This document shows positions 14,015 to 16,439 of a stretch of DNA of 16,439 bases, piece after piece. The position numbers were made by a program, and so were the translations under genes. The notes under the pieces are model-generated. The model was not told the DNA's origin. It searched no databases and saw nothing but the letters and a program-made list of their open reading frames with translations. This DNA comes from an uncultured Litorilinea sp. (GTDB taxonomy: Bacteria > Chloroflexota > Anaerolineae > Caldilineales > Caldilineaceae): the NCBI GenBank assembly GCA_937922105.1, contig CAKZVN010000186.1, positions 1 to 16,439 on the forward strand. The letters run 5' to 3'. Each line of letters starts with the position of its first letter. Position 1 is the stretch's first letter.

Positions 14015-15505
14015 CGGAGCCGATTCCCAGGCGGCATAAAAGCGGCGCAGATAGGGGGCGAGGGCTTGGGCTGCTGCGGCTTGGGCCGCCAGGTCGGTGG
14101 GCGCGTAGCGGTTTAGCTCGTCGGCGATGGCAGCAGCCAGGGCGTCTTCGTCCACACAGGTGGCGCGCCCCTCCCACAATTTCCAGTCGCCGTGGACCAT
14201 CACGTGGCGGACATGACGGCTGCTTGCTTTGCGCAACAGCACGTCCGCAGTGGAGGGCAACGGCGACATCCACGGGCGACACACCTCGGTATAATCAATC
14301 AAGACCAGATCGGCGAGCGCGCCGGGGGCCAACTTGCCCAGGGGCGCGCCTGCGCCCAGGGTCACGGCGGCCCCGCCCCCCAGCCCGGCGTGGAGAATAT
14401 CCGCGGCAGTGACGGTGGGGCTGTGTGCGCCGGGCCGGTTGGCGAGGGTGAGCGCCAGGCGCAATTCGCGCAGATAGTCTTGGTCGTCGTCCAGGGTTTG
14501 GCCGTCCATGCCGATGCCCAGCGGGATGTCGTGACGGATGTAAGCGGGAACCGGGGCAACGCCGCTGCGCAGGCGCAGGTTGCTGCCGGGGTTGTGGGCA
14601 ACGGCGACGCCCGATTCCGCCAGTAGGGGCAGATCGCTTTCCTCGATCCAGATCATGTGGGCCAATGTGAGCCACGGCCCCAGCGCGCCGATCTCATGTA
14701 GATGGGCAATAAAGCTCTTGCCCCAGGTGCGCCAGGCATAGGCGCGCTGGTAGCGCGTCTCCAGCATATGCATCTGAACGCGCGTGGCGTGGCTGCGCGC
14801 AAAGTCCACCGCGGCCAAAATCAACGCGTCGCTACACCATTGTCCACCCGCGGGGCTGATCTGGATGGCAACGGTGTGGTCAACCGGGTCGTGGTAGGCG
14901 CGATACAGCTCGTCGCACAGGGTCAGGTAGTCGGCGTGGCTGAGGGGATTGGGCGCGAGGAAACGCGCGGCAGCCTCGTGTAGCGTCGCGGGCAGCCCGG
15001 CGAGAAACTCGGCGCGCCCGGCATAGACCAGCGGGTTTTGGTCTACCAGCGGGGGATGGAAGGCGACGCGCACGCCGGCATCGCGATAGCCGCGCAGCAA
15101 CTCGTGCGCCTCGTCGCCCATGTGGAGCCAATTCTGTGGGTTTTGGCTGTGCGCGGTCAAGGTGACGCCGCTGCGCAGGAGCATCACGCTCTCCCAAGCG
15201 GCAAGCAGATAAGGCGAGACCGCCGGCTGGGAGAAGAGGCCGGGCAACCAGATTTCCAGCAGATCGTCGGGCGCGCCCAGGGGGAAAGTCCCTAAGCCGC
15301 GACCGTGGTCATGGCTGTTGGTGAAGCCGGGCAGGAGCAGATAGTCGGCGCTGCCGGTCTGGGGGGCGTCGGGATAGGCGGCGGCGAGTTGGTGGCGCGG
15401 GCCGGCGGCAATGATGCGCGTGCCTTCGACGGCGACGGCGAAATCGGGTTGGGCCGGGGTGTGCGCGTCAGGCAGGGCTAGCCCAGCCCAGACGAGATGG
15501 GGCAT
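13991..15505 (-). CDS. Amidohydrolase, TrzA/SsnA (chlorohydrolase/cytosine deaminase-like) type
   Basis: This 504-residue metal-dependent hydrolase belongs to the amidohydrolase superfamily. Known TrzA/SsnA/guanine deaminase-like members remove amino, chloro or similar groups from N-heterocycles and related compounds in the cytosol. Metal ligands are visible: His65 and His67 (NSHDH), His246 (QMHMLET), His283 (LAHMIW) and Asp334 (GIGMDG, where GTDG is usual). HNPGSNLRL at 304-312 and the C-terminal APLGKLAPGALADLVLID are family hallmarks, as is the N-terminal beta domain. Length is slightly above average (440-480). The ATG follows the upstream enolase-superfamily gene by 6 bp with no clear Shine-Dalgarno, pointing to translational coupling. 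Its 3' end overlaps the 488-aa gene on the other strand. Substrate is unknown; the link to a sugar-acid dehydratase-like enzyme suggests catabolism. Confidence 0.9.
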   Translation of the reverse strand: MPHLVWAGLALPDAHTPAQPDFAVAVEGTRIIAAGPRHQLAAAYPDAPQTGSADYLLLPGFTNSHDHGRGLGTFPLGAPDDLLEIWLPGLFSQPAVSPYLLAAWESVMLLRSGVTLTAHSQNPQNWLHMGDEAHELLRGYRDAGVRVAFHPPLVDQNPLVYAGRAEFLAGLPATLHEAAARFLAPNPLSHADYLTLCDELYRAYHDPVDHTVAIQISPAGGQWCSDALILAAVDFARSHATRVQMHMLETRYQRAYAWRTWGKSFIAHLHEIGALGPWLTLAHMIWIEESDLPLLAESGVAVAHNPGSNLRLRSGVAPVPAYIRHDIPLGIGMDGQTLDDDQDYLRELRLALTLANRPGAHSPTVTAADILHAGLGGGAAVTLGAGAPLGKLAPGALADLVLIDYTEVCRPWMSPLPSTADVLLRKASSRHVRHVMVHGDWKLWEGRATCVDEDALAAAIADELNRYAPTDLAAQAAAAQALAPYLRRFYAAWESAPSKVQPFF

Positions 15506-15511
15506 GCGTGG

Positions 15512-16439
15512 TTAGCTTTCTACTCGGACCGGTTGGCCGAGAACATAGTCGAAAAGGTGGTCGGCAGGGGTCGTGCCCAAGCCGGGACCGCTGGGCAAAG
15601 TGAAGTAGCCCTCGGCACAGCGCATGTCGCTGTGGATGAAGGCTAGATTGCGGTCGAAGATGGAATGCTGGTATTCGTGCATCACGAAATTCTCCAGCGC
15701 AGCGGAGACGTGCAGGCTGGCAGCCTGGGCGATGCCGACGCCAATGGTGGCGTGGGGCATCACCCGGCAGTGGAAGGCGCGCGCCATCTGGCAGACTTGC
15801 CAAAACGCGCTGATGCCCATGTGCGCCATCTCCGGTTGGATGATGCTCATGCAGCGGTGGGTGAAGCGTGGGCGATACTCGAAGACGGTACGCAACTCCT
15901 CACCCCCGGCGACCGGGGTCTTGACCGCGCGGCTGACCGCGGCTTGGCCTTCCAGGTCCTCGGATTGTACGGGCGCCTCGGCGACAGCGAGGTCGTAGGC
16001 TTCCAACTGGGTAATGAGTTTGATGGCTTCCTGGTCGGTGTAGCGCCAGTGCAGGTCCACGAGGATTTGCGGGCCGGGGCCGAGCGCGGCGCGCAGGTCG
16101 CGCATCTCGGCCAATTCACCGTCATGTGCGACCGCGGCGGCAAACTTGACCGCGTGAAAGCCACGCTCGATCCACGCGCGCGCCAGGGCGGCGCGCGCGG
16201 TGCGCGTCGGTTTGGGCAGACCGGAGACGTAGGCGGGCAGGCGGCTCCGCCGCTGCGCGCCCAGGAGCTTGCAGACGGGCAGGCCGGTGAGCCTGCCGCG
16301 CAGGTCCCACAAGGCAATGTCGAGACCCGCCAGCGCGTCTACATAAAAGCCGCCGTGGAAGCCGCGTACGCGCATGGCGTTGTAGATGTCTTCGACGATG
16401 GCGAGGCCGTCGTGGGGGTCGCGACCGAGGACCAGCGGG
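15512..16439 (-). CDS. Enolase-superfamily (mandelate racemase/muconate lactonizing-like) sugar-acid dehydratase-like enzyme, 5' partial
   Basis: The frame is open to the window edge; 308 residues are seen and about 70-100 N-terminal ones are missing. It is a mandelate racemase/muconate lactonizing enzyme family member. Such cytosolic Mg-dependent enzymes abstract a proton next to a carboxylate. The three metal ligands are in ILVDLHWRYT (Asp), AVAEAPV (Glu) and VAGGEEL (Glu), and the general base His is in VMPHATIG. The K-x-K motif reads VKFAAA, with the second Lys replaced, and DLH after the first ligand resembles D-galactonate dehydratase (DFH), so dehydration of an aldonate-like acid is more likely than racemisation. 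The Asp that usually partners the His (QPD) is Glu here (IIQPEMAH). It precedes the amidohydrolase by 6 bp, forming an operon. Confidence 0.88.
   Translation of the reverse strand, partial: PLVLGRDPHDGLAIVEDIYNAMRVRGFHGGFYVDALAGLDIALWDLRGRLTGLPVCKLLGAQRRSRLPAYVSGLPKPTRTARAALARAWIERGFHAVKFAAAVAHDGELAEMRDLRAALGPGPQILVDLHWRYTDQEAIKLITQLEAYDLAVAEAPVQSEDLEGQAAVSRAVKTPVAGGEELRTVFEYRPRFTHRCMSIIQPEMAHMGISAFWQVCQMARAFHCRVMPHATIGVGIAQAASLHVSAALENFVMHEYQHSIFDRNLAFIHSDMRCAEGYFTLPSGPGLGTTPADHLFDYVLGQPVRVES

Overview
The window reads as a stretch of chromosome from a GC-rich bacterium, most likely a member of the Chloroflexota (Anaerolineae/Caldilineae-like). That placement is inference. It rests on secreted or surface proteins with long Pro/Thr linkers, a primary sigma factor with an acidic N-terminus and an extended region 3, and the overall GC and codon bias. 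I see no mobile element, CRISPR array or phage gene.

Layout. (1) 1-2913, plus strand: the 3' part of a large Pro/Thr-linker protein with a bacterial SH3 domain and a propeller-like C-terminal half, followed 24 bp later by a four-helix membrane protein. (2) 2926-3915, minus strand: a malate/L-lactate (Ldh2/AllD-type) dehydrogenase, convergent with the membrane protein. (3) 4128-6095, plus strand: an exported protein with a 66-bp tandem repeat coding for a Pro/Thr stalk and a complete seven-blade RCC1 propeller with one Cys pair per blade. (4) 6205-10458, minus strand: a housekeeping block made of an SCP2-like gene with its own promoter, then dnaG and rpoD as a two-gene operon from a consensus TTGACA-17-TATAAT promoter, then tRNA-Asn(GTT) from a second near-consensus promoter and a strong hairpin behind it. 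(5) 10536-14014, plus strand: an apparent catabolic operon of a short-chain dehydrogenase, a D-2-hydroxyacid dehydrogenase-like protein with a changed catalytic Arg, and a 488-residue His-rich protein I cannot assign. (6) 13991-16439, minus strand: a TrzA/SsnA-type amidohydrolase and, upstream of it, an enolase-superfamily sugar-acid dehydratase-like enzyme that runs off the window.

How they fit together. Parts 5 and 6 converge and even overlap by 24 bp. With the Ldh2-type gene they suggest oxidation or dehydration of hydroxy acids, sugar acids or related amides, but no substrate can be read from the sequence. Part 4 carries the replication primase and the main sigma factor. The two best promoters in the window sit in this block and match the -35/-10 pattern the encoded sigma factor should recognise, so autoregulation of rpoD is plausible.

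The items most worth a second look are the Arg-to-Ser change at the catalytic position of the 2-hydroxyacid dehydrogenase, the unassigned 488-aa protein in the same operon, the alternative hairpins in the dnaG-rpoD leader, and the -10 box fused to an apparent ATG upstream of the SCP2 gene.
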